Part shown: piece by piece, positions 39,682 through 49,292 of the stretch | How the letters are laid out: each line of letters starts with the position of its first letter | Numbering within the stretch: position 1 is the first letter of the stretch | Source of the DNA: JAPWJZ01 sp041287865 | Lineage (GTDB): Bacteria > Pseudomonadota > Alphaproteobacteria > Micavibrionales > UBA2020 | Length of the DNA stretch: 64,000 nucleotides | Direction: 5' to 3' | Assembly (NCBI GenBank): GCA_041287865.1 | Contig: JBGGMV010000082.1 | Location: 53,797 to 117,796, forward strand | Position numbers and translations under genes: made by a program | The notes under the pieces: model-generated | Told to the model about the DNA's origin: nothing | The model's input: only the letters and a program-made list of their open reading frames with translations | The model's database searches: none

Positions 39682-41802
39682 TTAAATCTTCAAACTCGAA
39701 ATCATCCCCGCCAGCTCGGCCTGTTTCTCGCCGCGGTCTTCGGCGAGTTTGGCGCGGGTGGCGTCGATTTTTTCCAGCTTGTCTTCCTGTGCGGAGAGTT
39801 TATCGAGGTATTTCTGTTTCACCTCGGACTTTTCCGTCAGAGCTTTCAGGTTCTGGCTGACGCGCTGCTGGTCGTTGAAGATAACGTTGCGTTCGTTTTC
39901 CAGCTGCATGATCTGCTGGTCGATCGCATCCATCTCGCGGCGTTTTTCGGCGAGCTTGGCGAAGGCCTTGCGCGTCTCCGCATCCAGCTTGCCATGGCCG
40001 GTGGCATAGGCCAGCAGCTGCTGCGTCGCCATGCCGTCAATTCCATACGTCTGCCAATACTGGTTTTCCAGCACGACGGGCACGATTTTTTTCTCGCCGG
40101 GTTTCAGTTCGACCTTCACGCGGTAATGCGTGGCGGTGACCTCGACGTCTTTCGGGTCGGGCGATGACAGATTGTAATCGCCGCCCAGTTTCGGGTGTTC
40201 GATGATGACGGTGCGCGCCTCTTTCGCGGGGGCCTTCACCGTATAGGTCGTTTCCATGCGGCCCTTCACCGAGACGTTGAGCAGGCCTTCGCTGATGGTG
40301 ATTTTATCCTCGATCTGTTCGCTCTTGTCGCTGCGATCGATAGAGGTTTTGGAATCGAGCGCGTAAGACACAAGACGTTTTTCGCCCTGCCCCGTGACGG
40401 GCAGTTGCGCGTCGCCCACGAAACTTGTGCCGTTCAGCAATTTGCTTTCTTCGTAAAGCGTCAGCACCCCGGGCGGCAGGCCGCTTTCGCCGTCGTTCTT
40501 GATTTCAACGGCGGCCAGCGGATGCGTGGGATGCGTTTCGGGCTGGTAGAGGGAGACGCGCTCCATCGGCACTTCGCGCGACACAAACGGCACCATCATC
40601 GACTGCCCCGATTTCAAATCGAAATGGTCAGGGAAGCGGAACAATACCTGCGTGGTGGCCTCGCTGCTCTGCGCGGCATTGGCGGCCTGCGAGACGCTGG
40701 CCATATTGGTAGCGGCGACGGCCTCCATCGGCGCTACGGAATCCATCGCCATTTCGGCCATGGCCATCGGCGCGGCGGCGGGTGACGGCGCGGCCATGCC
40801 ACCGGCCAGCATAGGCATGCCGCCTTTTCTTTTCGGCGCATATTCGCCCATGCGTCCGCGGGGGCTGGCGCTGCCTTCATCCGCTTCCATCTGTTCCGCC
40901 GTCGCCAGCGTGCCCGCATCGACGCGCGGCATCACGCGGCCAAAGACCTGCACGGGAATTTCGGGGCGCGAGACATAGTATGATTGATAAAGCTGCTGGC
41001 GGAAGGTGACGGGATTGCCGGAGACGAGCGTGAGGTCGACATCGTTCCAGTCGGAGGCCGTCATGTTCTCCACCACCGCCCAGCCCTGCAGCAGGCCGGT
41101 TTTTGCGCCTGCCTCCGGCACGACCATGCGGTAAGCCGTTTTCCACAGCGGCGCATCGACGACGTAAGACAGCGTCACATCACGGTTGCCCTGACCCAGC
41201 AAATTCAGCGTGAGCATGCGGCGTTCCGCCGTGCCGTTTTCGCGGATCGCGTCCAGCGCGCGGGCGACATCGGCCTTGATCTTCGGATCGTCGAAGGACA
41301 CCGACTGCAAATCTTCCAGCAGCGCGGATTTGATGCCCTCGCCCGTCATGATGCTGACGCGGTTTTTGGTGGTGGTTTTATCGTCGCCGAGCGAGGTTTC
41401 TTCGGGCACCACCTGCAGCAGTTTGCCGCTGGCCTTCAGCGTCGGGCCGGAAACGGTGACCATCGCGCCCTGATAGGCATTCAGCAGCGTCGAGGGGTTT
41501 GACAGCTGATCCTGCGTGAAGGGAAGGTCTTTAAAAACTTGGGCGAGCGGTTGCTTGCCGGGCAGCGTCACGCCGCCGATGCGCCCCTGCGCATCAAACA
41601 CGATCAGGCTTTTTAAAATATCGTCGACCTGTTCGAACCTGACGGGGAATTCCAGTTTCGCGTTGCCGTCGACCTTGGCGCGGTGCTCGAAATTCGCAAG
41701 GCCGCTGGTGGAGAGGATCACGCTGTTGACGGGCATCTCGGCCGCATATGCGGCGCTGGTCAGGACTGTTGAAACCATCAGCGCGGCGATAAATCTCTTC
41801 AT
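39682..41802 (-). CDS. Exported DUF4139-domain protein
   Basis: The 706-residue protein has a Sec signal peptide (MKRFIAALMVSTVLTSAAYA). Residues about 195-520 contain the phrases typical of DUF4139 proteins (LSYVVDAPLWKTAYRMVVPEAGAKTGLLQGWAVVENMTASDWNDVDLTLVSG, and later LFRFPDHFDLKSGQSMMVPFVSREVPMERVSLY). An Ala/Met-rich low-complexity insert lies near residues 310-385, and the last 90 residues form a coiled coil (EKRREMDAIDQQIMQLENERNVIFNDQQRV). The family is little characterised; this one should be periplasmic or surface-exposed. The leader to the divergent BRCT gene is about 115 bp. Confidence 0.82.
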   Translation of the reverse strand: MKRFIAALMVSTVLTSAAYAAEMPVNSVILSTSGLANFEHRAKVDGNAKLEFPVRFEQVDDILKSLIVFDAQGRIGGVTLPGKQPLAQVFKDLPFTQDQLSNPSTLLNAYQGAMVTVSGPTLKASGKLLQVVPEETSLGDDKTTTKNRVSIMTGEGIKSALLEDLQSVSFDDPKIKADVARALDAIRENGTAERRMLTLNLLGQGNRDVTLSYVVDAPLWKTAYRMVVPEAGAKTGLLQGWAVVENMTASDWNDVDLTLVSGNPVTFRQQLYQSYYVSRPEIPVQVFGRVMPRVDAGTLATAEQMEADEGSASPRGRMGEYAPKRKGGMPMLAGGMAAPSPAAAPMAMAEMAMDSVAPMEAVAATNMASVSQAANAAQSSEATTQVLFRFPDHFDLKSGQSMMVPFVSREVPMERVSLYQPETHPTHPLAAVEIKNDGESGLPPGVLTLYEESKLLNGTSFVGDAQLPVTGQGEKRLVSYALDSKTSIDRSDKSEQIEDKITISEGLLNVSVKGRMETTYTVKAPAKEARTVIIEHPKLGGDYNLSSPDPKDVEVTATHYRVKVELKPGEKKIVPVVLENQYWQTYGIDGMATQQLLAYATGHGKLDAETRKAFAKLAEKRREMDAIDQQIMQLENERNVIFNDQQRVSQNLKALTEKSEVKQKYLDKLSAQEDKLEKIDATRAKLAEDRGEKQAELAGMISSLKI

Positions 41803-41918
41803 GGCAATAAACCCCTCTGTTGAAACGGTATTTTTGGCCTAGGGCATATTAGCACCCCTCTATTAACGCGGCATTAAACTTGAGTCTTTATAATTTACGT
41901 AAGTTTACAGGAGGCCCT

Positions 41919-42677
41919 ATGTCTGTCGCCGCTATCCGGTCTATGACCAAAGATATCGAAACCACGCTCGAGGACGCAGCCGATGACGTGGGCGGCAATC
42001 TGGCAGAGTCCGACCCCGAGTATTTTATACAGCTGTTCCAGGAACGCCTCGCCGACGAGCTGAAGGCCTGCAAACCGTCATCCTCGCCCGAGGAAACGGC
42101 GGCATGGCGCGAGATGTACAAACAGGCCAAGCGCGCCTTTGACGACGCGCTGATCCCCTCCGACCTTGTCGAAGGCTGGCGCGCGGTGCAGAGCAACCTG
42201 CCCGTCATCTACGCGGGCATCGCCAAGAAAGACGCCACCGTGGGCGCGGAAATTTTGCGCGACCTGAAGGAAGATTACGCCAAGCGCCCGGACGACGATG
42301 AGTTGAATGAGCTAGCTCGTAAAACCGCCGCGAAAATCCAGAAATCGCTGGCGCCCGTTGCGGGCGAAACGCCGGCCTTCAACGCAGCAGCGGTGGGCGA
42401 CAATAATTCGGGTTTCTCGGGCAAGACGCTGGTGTTTACCGGCACTCTGTCGACCATGAAGCGCGACGATGCGGCGAAGATCGCGGCCAGCCTTGGTGCG
42501 CATACCGCCGGCAGCGTGTCGAAGAATACCGATTACCTGATCGTCGGCGCGGATGCCGGATCGAAGCTGGAGAAAGCGAAAACGCTCGGCATCACGATTT
42601 TGACCGAAGACGAATTCAACAAGGCAATCAAGCGCGGCACATCGATTACCGTGCGGAAACCGCTGACCTTCAAGTAA
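41919..42677 (+). CDS. BRCT-domain protein
   Basis: AGGAGG directly precedes ATG 41919. The 252-residue product has an acidic helical N-terminal region of about 150 residues without recognised domain and a C-terminal BRCT domain (GFSGKTLVFTGTLSTMKRDDAAKIAASLGAHTAGSVSKNTDYLIVGADAGSKLEKA) very like that of NAD-dependent DNA ligase LigA. BRCT domains bind DNA ends or phosphoproteins, so a role in DNA metabolism is likely, but there is no ligase or nuclease part. A TATAAT-like box lies at about 41888. The 3' end overlaps uppP by 8 bp. Confidence 0.8.
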   Translation: MSVAAIRSMTKDIETTLEDAADDVGGNLAESDPEYFIQLFQERLADELKACKPSSSPEETAAWREMYKQAKRAFDDALIPSDLVEGWRAVQSNLPVIYAGIAKKDATVGAEILRDLKEDYAKRPDDDELNELARKTAAKIQKSLAPVAGETPAFNAAAVGDNNSGFSGKTLVFTGTLSTMKRDDAAKIAASLGAHTAGSVSKNTDYLIVGADAGSKLEKAKTLGITILTEDEFNKAIKRGTSITVRKPLTFK

Positions 42678-43473
42678 CCAACACGAATTTCCACAGCAGG
42701 AAACCGCCCAGCGCAAGGCGGTAGACGACAAAGGGCATCAGCCCGAATTTGTTCAGCCACTTCATCATGAAATGGATCGCCGCGATGCCGGCGACAAAGG
42801 TGCAGCAGACCGCAATCGCGCTTTCGTGGATCAGGTCGACATTTCCCGTCATCAGAATTTTGATGACGCTGAGCACACTGGCCGCCGCCGTCGCGGGGAT
42901 GCCGATCAAAAACGCAAAACGCGCCGCATCGACGCGGTTGAATCCAAGTAACCGCCCCGTGGTGATGGTAATGCCCGAACGGCTGGTGCCCGGGATCAGC
43001 GCCAGCATCTGCGCGAAGCCGATCATCATGGCGTGGCGCAGGCGCAGATCCTTCAACTCCTTGTCCTTCGCGCCCGTCCAGTCGGCGATGCCCAGCAGCA
43101 GGCCGAAGACCAGCGTCGTGCAGGTAATCACCGTCACATCGCGGATGCCGTCGGGATAGAAAATTTCAAGCGCGAGACCGCCCAGCAGCACGGGGATGGA
43201 GGCCAGCGCGATAAAATAGCCGAGGTTCCGGCTGGCCGGATCGGGCGTTTTGGCCCCCTGAAGCACGGCCTTGATAATGGCGAAAAGGTCTTTGCGGTAG
43301 TAGATAAGGACCGCCAGAAGCGTCCCCAGATGCAGCGCGGCATCGACCAGCAGGCCCTGATCACGCTCCCCGAACAGCTTGGGCGCCAGCGCCAGATGCG
43401 CCGAGGAGCTGACAGGCAGGAACTCTGTCAAACCCTGGATGATTGATAGGATGAGGATATAGCCGATGCCCAT
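42670..43473 (-). CDS. uppP: Undecaprenyl-diphosphate phosphatase
   Basis: The 267-residue integral membrane protein (about eight helices) has both BacA/UppP motifs: LSIIQGLTEFLPVSSSAHL near the start with the catalytic Glu and Ser, and PGTSRSGITITTG with the catalytic Arg. It dephosphorylates undecaprenyl diphosphate, recycling the lipid carrier for cell-wall synthesis and giving bacitracin resistance. AAAAGGAC directly precedes the ATG. Convergent with the BRCT gene. Confidence 0.95.
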   Translation of the reverse strand: MGIGYILILSIIQGLTEFLPVSSSAHLALAPKLFGERDQGLLVDAALHLGTLLAVLIYYRKDLFAIIKAVLQGAKTPDPASRNLGYFIALASIPVLLGGLALEIFYPDGIRDVTVITCTTLVFGLLLGIADWTGAKDKELKDLRLRHAMMIGFAQMLALIPGTSRSGITITTGRLLGFNRVDAARFAFLIGIPATAAASVLSVIKILMTGNVDLIHESAIAVCCTFVAGIAAIHFMMKWLNKFGLMPFVVYRLALGGFLLWKFVLVT

Positions 43474-43559
43474 GTCCTTTTATGGGCTTTTATCGGCTTG
43501 AAATTCAAGGCAAATGACAGCAAATAGTGTGCAATTTCAGTGATTTACATAATATTGTC

Positions 43560-43587
43560 TTGATTTCCGGCCGTGCTCTGGTAATAT
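43560..43587 (+). promoter_or_regulatory. Sigma-70-like promoter
   Basis: TTGATT (43560-43565) and TAATAT (43582-43587) are separated by 16 bp, four of six consensus matches each. It points towards the gene at 43652 and would start transcription near 43594. Confidence 0.45.
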
Positions 43588-43651
43588 AGTTACGGCTCTG
43601 TCGGAGGGAACCGGCGGATCTGTGGAAAACCACAAGGGGATAAAAGCCTTC

Positions 43652-44065
43652 ATGTTTCTGATACGAAAAGTCTTCAACGGGCTTACGCTCCGCTGCTGCG
43701 GTGCCATTTCGCTTGGGATGGCCGTTGTGACCGTGATCGCGTCAGGCCTTTTCGTATTGACGGCCGGCGCCGACGATACCTCGACCAAATCCGCCGCCTA
43801 TACCATCAACTTCCCCGAGGACGCCAAGAGCCTCGAAGCCATGTCCGACCAGATCCTGCAAAATGCCGAAATGGCCGCCGCCGCCCGCTCGCTGGCCGAG
43901 ATCGAACCCGCCGCCGGTGCCGGTATCGAAGGCAGCGCCGAAGACCCCTACCCGCTCACCAACCGCGACACGCCCCTGCTGGCCGACCAATTGTTCGCGC
44001 CTGAAACGCCCGCGGCCCCCGCCGGCGAAAGCCTTGGCGACGATCTCGTCCCCACGCTGCATTAA
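43652..44065 (+). CDS. Small membrane-anchored protein of unknown function
   Basis: ATG 43652 (AAGGGG 12 nt upstream) or GTG 43622 (GGAGGG 13 nt upstream) may start this gene; the ATG form has 137 residues. One hydrophobic segment (CGAISLGMAVVTVIASGLFVLTAGA) near the N-terminus is a signal anchor or signal peptide. The rest is acidic and Ala/Pro-rich (AEIEPAAGAGIEGSAEDPYPLTNRDTPLLADQLF) and looks unstructured. Single-gene unit with a plausible promoter upstream. Family not recognised. Confidence 0.6.
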   Translation: MFLIRKVFNGLTLRCCGAISLGMAVVTVIASGLFVLTAGADDTSTKSAAYTINFPEDAKSLEAMSDQILQNAEMAAAARSLAEIEPAAGAGIEGSAEDPYPLTNRDTPLLADQLFAPETPAAPAGESLGDDLVPTLH

Positions 44066-44188
44066 TCTTTCCTAACACACGCCGCTTTGACGCCTGATAA
44101 ACAAGGGCGATTTGGCTTCCGTTTGAGCGCATTCCGCGTTTCGATTATAATGGAAAGGTACTCCTGAAAACCCTTGAGAGGGGGCGAC

Positions 44189-45088
44189 ATGCCGGCACCG
44201 CTGGATATGGACGTTCTTCTGGCAGCAGCCGAAACAGGGCTTGCGGCGCAGAATGCCCCTACCCGCGAGAACTTCACGCGCCATGCGCAGGCGCTGTCAT
44301 CTCTGACGCTGCCGGAAGAATGGAACAGGGTGACCGACGAAGCCATCGACCGCCTGCAACGCACACCGCAGGGACAGGCCGCCATCGCGGATCTCAAAAA
44401 ATGCTGGGACGCGCCGGCAGGACAACAGGGCGGCATGCACCCCGATTTCGAACGCAGCGCGCAGGCCTATACCGGTGCCCTGACCGCGTCGATGAACGAG
44501 GTTCTGGCGCAGCAGGGCGCGGCGATCACGCTGAGCCCGCCCGATGTGAAGTTTTATGGCGGCAGCAAATTCCATGACGACGGCGACACCATGCCGGGGC
44601 GCGGCGGATACGAAAGATCGCTGGGGCTGGTTTACCAGCGCAAGGACGACGGCAACCTGAAACAGCCGCCCTATGCCATCACATGGCTGACGCATGAAAC
44701 CATGCATCATATTCAATACCAGACCGTGGACGCGCTGACCGAGGGCAGGCTAAAGGACGCGCCCGCTTTCCTGACGGAAGCCGCGGCGATTTTCAACTGG
44801 CGTAACGCGGGCGGCCACGATGTCGGCACGCCCCCTCCCTCGCCGCCGGAAGCGGAGGAAGCGCGGCGCGCAACCTATCTGCTGCTGCCGACCGAAGCCG
44901 ATGCGATGCGCGCCGGCGACAAGTCGCTCGACCTGCTGGGGCGCGCGTTTCCGCCCGAGATGTACACAAGTTTCAAGAACAATCCCGAAATCAAGACATT
45001 CGTCGACGGCATCCTGCAGGGCGACAGTCAGGACAAGCCCGCCGTTATCTCGCGGCAGGCGGCGGCAGCGAATAACGCCAATCCCTAG
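44189..45088 (+). CDS. HExxH putative metallopeptidase
   Basis: GAGAGGGGG lies just before ATG 44189; the 299-residue product has no signal peptide. LTHETMHHIQ gives His169-Glu170-x-x-His173, and PTEADAM gives Glu236/Asp238 as likely third ligand, the same HExxH plus ExDA layout as the exported protein at 17368. The intervening LTEAAAIFNWRN offers another Glu. The N-terminal half is helical with a Cys in LKKCWDAP. By motif it is a zinc peptidase; substrate and location are unknown. It ends with a 4-bp overlap with convergent asd. Confidence 0.65.
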   Translation: MPAPLDMDVLLAAAETGLAAQNAPTRENFTRHAQALSSLTLPEEWNRVTDEAIDRLQRTPQGQAAIADLKKCWDAPAGQQGGMHPDFERSAQAYTGALTASMNEVLAQQGAAITLSPPDVKFYGGSKFHDDGDTMPGRGGYERSLGLVYQRKDDGNLKQPPYAITWLTHETMHHIQYQTVDALTEGRLKDAPAFLTEAAAIFNWRNAGGHDVGTPPPSPPEAEEARRATYLLLPTEADAMRAGDKSLDLLGRAFPPEMYTSFKNNPEIKTFVDGILQGDSQDKPAVISRQAAAANNANP

Positions 45089-46101
45089 AAGTATTTTTTA
45101 ACCAGCACTTCCGCGATCTGCACGGCGTTCGTGGCCGCGCCCTTGCGCAGGTTGTCGGCGACGACCCAGAGCGAGAGGCCGTGCTTCACCGTCGGATCCT
45201 TGCGGATGCGCGAGACGAAGACGGCGTCGTCGCCCGCGATTTCAACCGGCGTGGCGAAGCCTTCTTCCGGATCGGGCTTGTCGATCACGATCACGCCTTC
45301 CGCTTTTTGAAGCGCCTTGCGCGCCTGCGACACGGTGATGGGTTTCTTGAATTCGACGGTGATGGCTTCGGAATGGCCCACGAAGACGGGCACGCGCACG
45401 CAGGTCGCCGTAACCTCGATATCCTTGTCGAGGATCTTTTGCGTTTCGACGCGCATTTTCCATTCTTCCTTGGTGTAGCCGTCATCCATGAAGACGTCGA
45501 TCTGCGGGATGACGTTAAAGGCGATGTTTTTCGAGAAGACCTCGCGCTTGGGATCGGAGCTGGAATAGAGGCCTTTTGTCTGGTTGAACAGCTCGTCCAT
45601 CGCTTCCTTGCCCGCGCCGGAAACGGATTGATAGGTCGAGACCACGATGCGCTTGATGGTGGCGATATCGTGCAGGGGTTTCAGCGCCACGACCATCTGG
45701 ATGGTCGAGCAGTTGGGGTTGGCGATGATGCCTTTTTTCTTGTAGCCCTTGATGGCGTCGGGGTTCACTTCTGGCACCACCAGCGGGACGTCCTTGTCCA
45801 TGCGGAAAAATGATGTGTTGTCGATGATGACCGCGCCAGCCTTGGCGGCACCCGGCGCGAATTCCTGCGAGATTTTGGAGCCTGCGGAGGAGAGTACGAT
45901 ATCGACGCCCTTGAAATTGAATTTGTCGAGGCTTTGAACCTTCAGCGTATTGTCTTCGCCGAACGATACTTCGCGCCCTGCGGAGCGGGGGCTGGCTACC
46001 GCGTAAACTTCCGACACGGGGAATTCCCGCGTGGAGAGCACATTCAGCATTTCCCGGCCCACGTTGCCCGTGGCGCCCACGACTGCGACTTTATAAGACA
46101 T
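45085..46101 (-). CDS. asd: Aspartate-semialdehyde dehydrogenase
   Basis: The 338-residue protein starts at ATG 46101 with the NADP-binding VAVVGATGNVGREMLNVL, contains the active-site NPNCSTIQ (Cys131) and the VFVGHSEAI His segment. It converts aspartyl phosphate to aspartate semialdehyde on the way to lysine, threonine, methionine and diaminopimelate, the last feeding peptidoglycan. The longer frame to 46185 lacks a good start. It is divergent from the CoA-transferase gene with 254 bp between them. Confidence 0.96.
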   Translation of the reverse strand: MSYKVAVVGATGNVGREMLNVLSTREFPVSEVYAVASPRSAGREVSFGEDNTLKVQSLDKFNFKGVDIVLSSAGSKISQEFAPGAAKAGAVIIDNTSFFRMDKDVPLVVPEVNPDAIKGYKKKGIIANPNCSTIQMVVALKPLHDIATIKRIVVSTYQSVSGAGKEAMDELFNQTKGLYSSSDPKREVFSKNIAFNVIPQIDVFMDDGYTKEEWKMRVETQKILDKDIEVTATCVRVPVFVGHSEAITVEFKKPITVSQARKALQKAEGVIVIDKPDPEEGFATPVEIAGDDAVFVSRIRKDPTVKHGLSLWVVADNLRKGAATNAVQIAEVLVKKYF

Positions 46102-46355
46102 CTTCACACACCTTTTGTTTCTGCCGCGATTCCGCGGGGGTTTTTCGCGCCACGTATGGAATCGCGACGGAAGCCGATAATACACCTAAACCCGCCATTT
46201 TTCATGTTTTGGCGGTTATGCATCAGTTACTAGCTCCTTTTGAACCTTATGTAAATAAAAACCACCCACAGGCGTTCAAAAAAACTTCCCGCCGCGCTTG
46301 GGTTACGGGGGCCATATAAGTATAGTGTTGTGGTGCAGCAAGGATTCGCAAGCAA

Positions 46356-47576
46356 ATGACGGCAAGTGCGCAAAATACAGGCCCGTTGAAGGGTATCCGT
46401 GTTTTTGACATGACCCGTATTTTAGCCGGCCCCAGCGCCACCCAGGCGCTCGGCGATTTCGGCGCAGATATCATCAAAATCGAAAAACCCGCCGAAGGCG
46501 ACGATACCCGCAAATGGGGCCCGCCCTATGTGCAGGACGCGAGCGGCGCGGATACGGCCGAGAGCGCCTATTACCTGTCGGCCAACCGCAATAAAAAATC
46601 CCTGACGCTCGATTTCACCAAGCCGGAAGGTCTGGCGCTCGCTAAAAAACTCCTCGCCACCTGCGATGTGCTGTTTGAAAACTACAAGCCCGGTACGCTG
46701 GATAAATACGGCCTTGGCTATGAACAGCTTAAAAAAGAATTCCCGCGCCTTGTGTACTGCTCGCTGACCGGCTTCGGCCATACCGGCCCCTGCCGCGAGC
46801 AGCCGGGATACGATTACATGATACAGGGCATCGGCGGCATCATGAGCCTGACGGGGCCCAAGGACGGCGCGCCGCATAAGATCGGCGTGGCCTATACGGA
46901 TTTGATGGCGGGCTTGTACGCGATGAACGCGATACTGGCCGCGCTCTATGCCCGCGAGAAAACGGGCGAGGGCCAGTTTATCGACATTGGTTTAATGGAT
47001 TGCCAGGTGGCGTCGCTGTCAAACGCGGGCCAGTATTACCTGACCAGCGGCAAGGTGACGCCGCGCATGGGTAACGGGCACCCGACCATCGTTCCTTACG
47101 AAACCTTTATGGCCGCCGACGGGTATCTTGTGCTGGCCGTAGGCAATGACCGTCAGTTCGCGGATTTCTGCAAGGCTGCGGGCGAGACATTGCATGAAGA
47201 CCCGAAATTCACCAAGAACAGCGACCGCGTGAAAAACCGCGACGTGCTGGTGCCGATTATCGCCAAGATTATCGCGCAGCATCCGCGCAGCTGGTGGGTT
47301 GCGGCGCTTGAAAAGCTTGGCGTGCCCTGCGGCCCCGTGAACGATATTGCGCAGGTGTTTGCGCACCAGCAGGTTAAAGCGCGCCACATGGTGACGGAAA
47401 TGCAGCATGCGAGCGCGCCCGTCAAGCTGATCGCCAGCCCCGTGAAGTTTTCAAAGACTCCCGTTTCCTACCGCCACGCGCCGCCGACTTTGGGCGCGGA
47501 TACCGACGCCATACTGACCGACCTCGCCCTAACCCCCGCCGACATCAAAACCCTTCGCAGCACAGGAGTGATCTGA
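46356..47576 (+). CDS. CoA-transferase family III (CaiB/BaiF)
   Basis: The 406-residue protein has the family's N-terminal GIRVFDMTRILAGPSATQALGDFGADIIKIEKP, the catalytic Asp182 in VAYTDLMAGLYA, and GNGHPTIVPYETF. Class III enzymes move CoA between acids through an aspartyl-CoA intermediate; the acids cannot be told from sequence. AAGGA lies about 11 nt before ATG 46356. The last codons carry the Shine-Dalgarno of pyrB, which starts one base after this stop, so the two are cotranscribed although functionally unrelated. Confidence 0.9.
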   Translation: MTASAQNTGPLKGIRVFDMTRILAGPSATQALGDFGADIIKIEKPAEGDDTRKWGPPYVQDASGADTAESAYYLSANRNKKSLTLDFTKPEGLALAKKLLATCDVLFENYKPGTLDKYGLGYEQLKKEFPRLVYCSLTGFGHTGPCREQPGYDYMIQGIGGIMSLTGPKDGAPHKIGVAYTDLMAGLYAMNAILAALYAREKTGEGQFIDIGLMDCQVASLSNAGQYYLTSGKVTPRMGNGHPTIVPYETFMAADGYLVLAVGNDRQFADFCKAAGETLHEDPKFTKNSDRVKNRDVLVPIIAKIIAQHPRSWWVAALEKLGVPCGPVNDIAQVFAHQQVKARHMVTEMQHASAPVKLIASPVKFSKTPVSYRHAPPTLGADTDAILTDLALTPADIKTLRSTGVI

Positions 47577-47577
47577 C

Positions 47578-48534
47578 ATGAACGCCGCCGCCCCCGCACC
47601 CGAGAAGAAATCTGTCTCCAAACTCTCCATCCCGCACAAGCATATCCTGAGCATCGAGAACCTGAGCACCGAGGATATCAACACCATCCTCGACCTGTCG
47701 GAATATTATGTGGTGCAGAACCGCCGCCGTTCGCAGACCAACGCGCTGCTGAAGGGCCTTGTGCTGGTGAACCTCTTCCTTGAAAACTCGACGCGCACGC
47801 GCCTGTCGTTCGAAATGGCGGCGAAGCGCCTTGGCGCCGACGTCATCAACATGACGGAAGAAGGCTCCTCGATTAAAAAAGGCGAAAGCTTTATCGATAC
47901 GCTGAAAACGCTGAACGCAATGCGCCCCGATATGTTCGTCATCCGCCACAAGGACGAAGGCGCGGCGCAAAAAGCCTCTGAAATCATCGGCTGCCCCGTT
48001 CTGAACGCGGGCGACGGCACGCGCGAGCATCCCACTCAAGCATTACTGGATGCGCTGACGCTGCGCCGCCACTTCGGCAGACTGGAAGGCCTGACGGTTT
48101 CGATCCTCGGCGACATTTTGCACAGCCGCGTGGCGCATTCGAACCTGCAGCTGTTCAAGAAGATGGGCGTGAACGTGAAATGCGTCGGCCCCGCCGAGCT
48201 GATGCCGCTGGCCGTTGCCGGCACGCAGAACGTGCAGCAGGGCCTGACCGGCGCTGACGCCATCATGGTTTTGCGCATCCAGAAAGAACGCCTGCAGAAA
48301 ACGCTGTCGTTTACCGAAGTGCAATATTTCAAGAACTACGGCCTGACCGCCGAGCGTCTTGGCTTCGCCAACCCCGACGCCGTCGTGCTGCACCCCGGCC
48401 CGATGAACCGCGACGTGGAAATCGACGCGGGCATTGCGGACGACCCGACACGCAGCCTGATCACCACGCAAGTGGAAATGGGCGTGGCCGTGCGCATGGC
48501 CTGCCTTGACCTGCTGACGCGCAGCTCGCGCTAA
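47578..48534 (+). CDS. pyrB: Aspartate carbamoyltransferase catalytic chain
   Basis: The 318-residue protein contains the carbamoyl-phosphate site STRTRLSFE (71-79), REHPTQALLDALTL and the aspartate-loop region. It makes N-carbamoyl-L-aspartate in pyrimidine synthesis. AGGAG eight bases upstream overlaps the end of the CoA-transferase gene. In many alphaproteobacteria pyrC follows directly; here an unrelated HD-domain gene follows with a TAATG overlap. No pyrI-like regulatory subunit is visible. Confidence 0.96.
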   Translation: MNAAAPAPEKKSVSKLSIPHKHILSIENLSTEDINTILDLSEYYVVQNRRRSQTNALLKGLVLVNLFLENSTRTRLSFEMAAKRLGADVINMTEEGSSIKKGESFIDTLKTLNAMRPDMFVIRHKDEGAAQKASEIIGCPVLNAGDGTREHPTQALLDALTLRRHFGRLEGLTVSILGDILHSRVAHSNLQLFKKMGVNVKCVGPAELMPLAVAGTQNVQQGLTGADAIMVLRIQKERLQKTLSFTEVQYFKNYGLTAERLGFANPDAVVLHPGPMNRDVEIDAGIADDPTRSLITTQVEMGVAVRMACLDLLTRSSR

Positions 48535-49229
48535 TGCAGCTTACCGAACGATATGCGGCGCTCTGGACGCGGTTGGGTGGAACGCCCGATACCGTACAGG
48601 GCGCCGCCGTCGTTTCGGCCTATAACGGCCCAGGGCGTTACTATCACAACGAAACGCACCTGAAAGACGTGCTGGAAAAACTCGACTGGGCCAAAGGCGC
48701 TTTGGAAAAATCGGGAGAGGTAAAACACCTCTCGTCGCCCGAAAAACAGAAAATGTTCGACACCATCGAACTGGCGCTCTGGTACCACGACGCCGTTTAC
48801 GATGGCAAAGCCAAGGACAACGAGGAACGCAGCCGCGATTCGTTTTTACAGCACGCCGAAAAATCCGGCATCCCCGCCGACGTTAAAAAAGAAGTCGCCG
48901 CGCTGATCGACCTGACCAAGCATCACAAGAATGCCAAGACACTGCCCGAACGCATATTGACCGATTGCGACCTTGCGATCCTTGGCGCCGCGCCCGCGGC
49001 CTTCAAGGCCTATGACGAGGGCATCCGCAAGGAATACGCCCATGTGCCCGCCGCCGTTTACAAGGGCGCGCGGCGTTCGGTTCTGAAGGGTTTCCTCGAC
49101 CAGCCCCGCCTGTTCAAGACCGATGCCTTCCATGCGGAGTACGATGCGCCCGCGCGGGCCAACCTTGGCCAGGCGGTGAAAAACCCCGTCGTGTCATGGG
49201 CCAAAGGCCTGTTCCGTAACCATAAATAG
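48534..49229 (+). CDS. HD-domain protein (predicted metal-dependent phosphohydrolase)
   Basis: The ATG overlaps the pyrB stop by one base. The 231-residue protein has YHNETHL (37-43), WYHDAVYD with His85-Asp86, and TDCDLAILG (143-151), the HD-superfamily pattern of a widespread bacterial group often labelled only HD family hydrolase. Its substrate is unknown. It stands where pyrC is usual in this gene block, but the motifs are not those of dihydroorotase. Confidence 0.82.
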   Translation: MQLTERYAALWTRLGGTPDTVQGAAVVSAYNGPGRYYHNETHLKDVLEKLDWAKGALEKSGEVKHLSSPEKQKMFDTIELALWYHDAVYDGKAKDNEERSRDSFLQHAEKSGIPADVKKEVAALIDLTKHHKNAKTLPERILTDCDLAILGAAPAAFKAYDEGIRKEYAHVPAAVYKGARRSVLKGFLDQPRLFKTDAFHAEYDAPARANLGQAVKNPVVSWAKGLFRNHK

Positions 49230-49292
49230 TATTGCCCGCCCCCGCAAAATCGGCCATAGTCGCCGCATCCCCTTGAACAGCCGCGCATAGCC

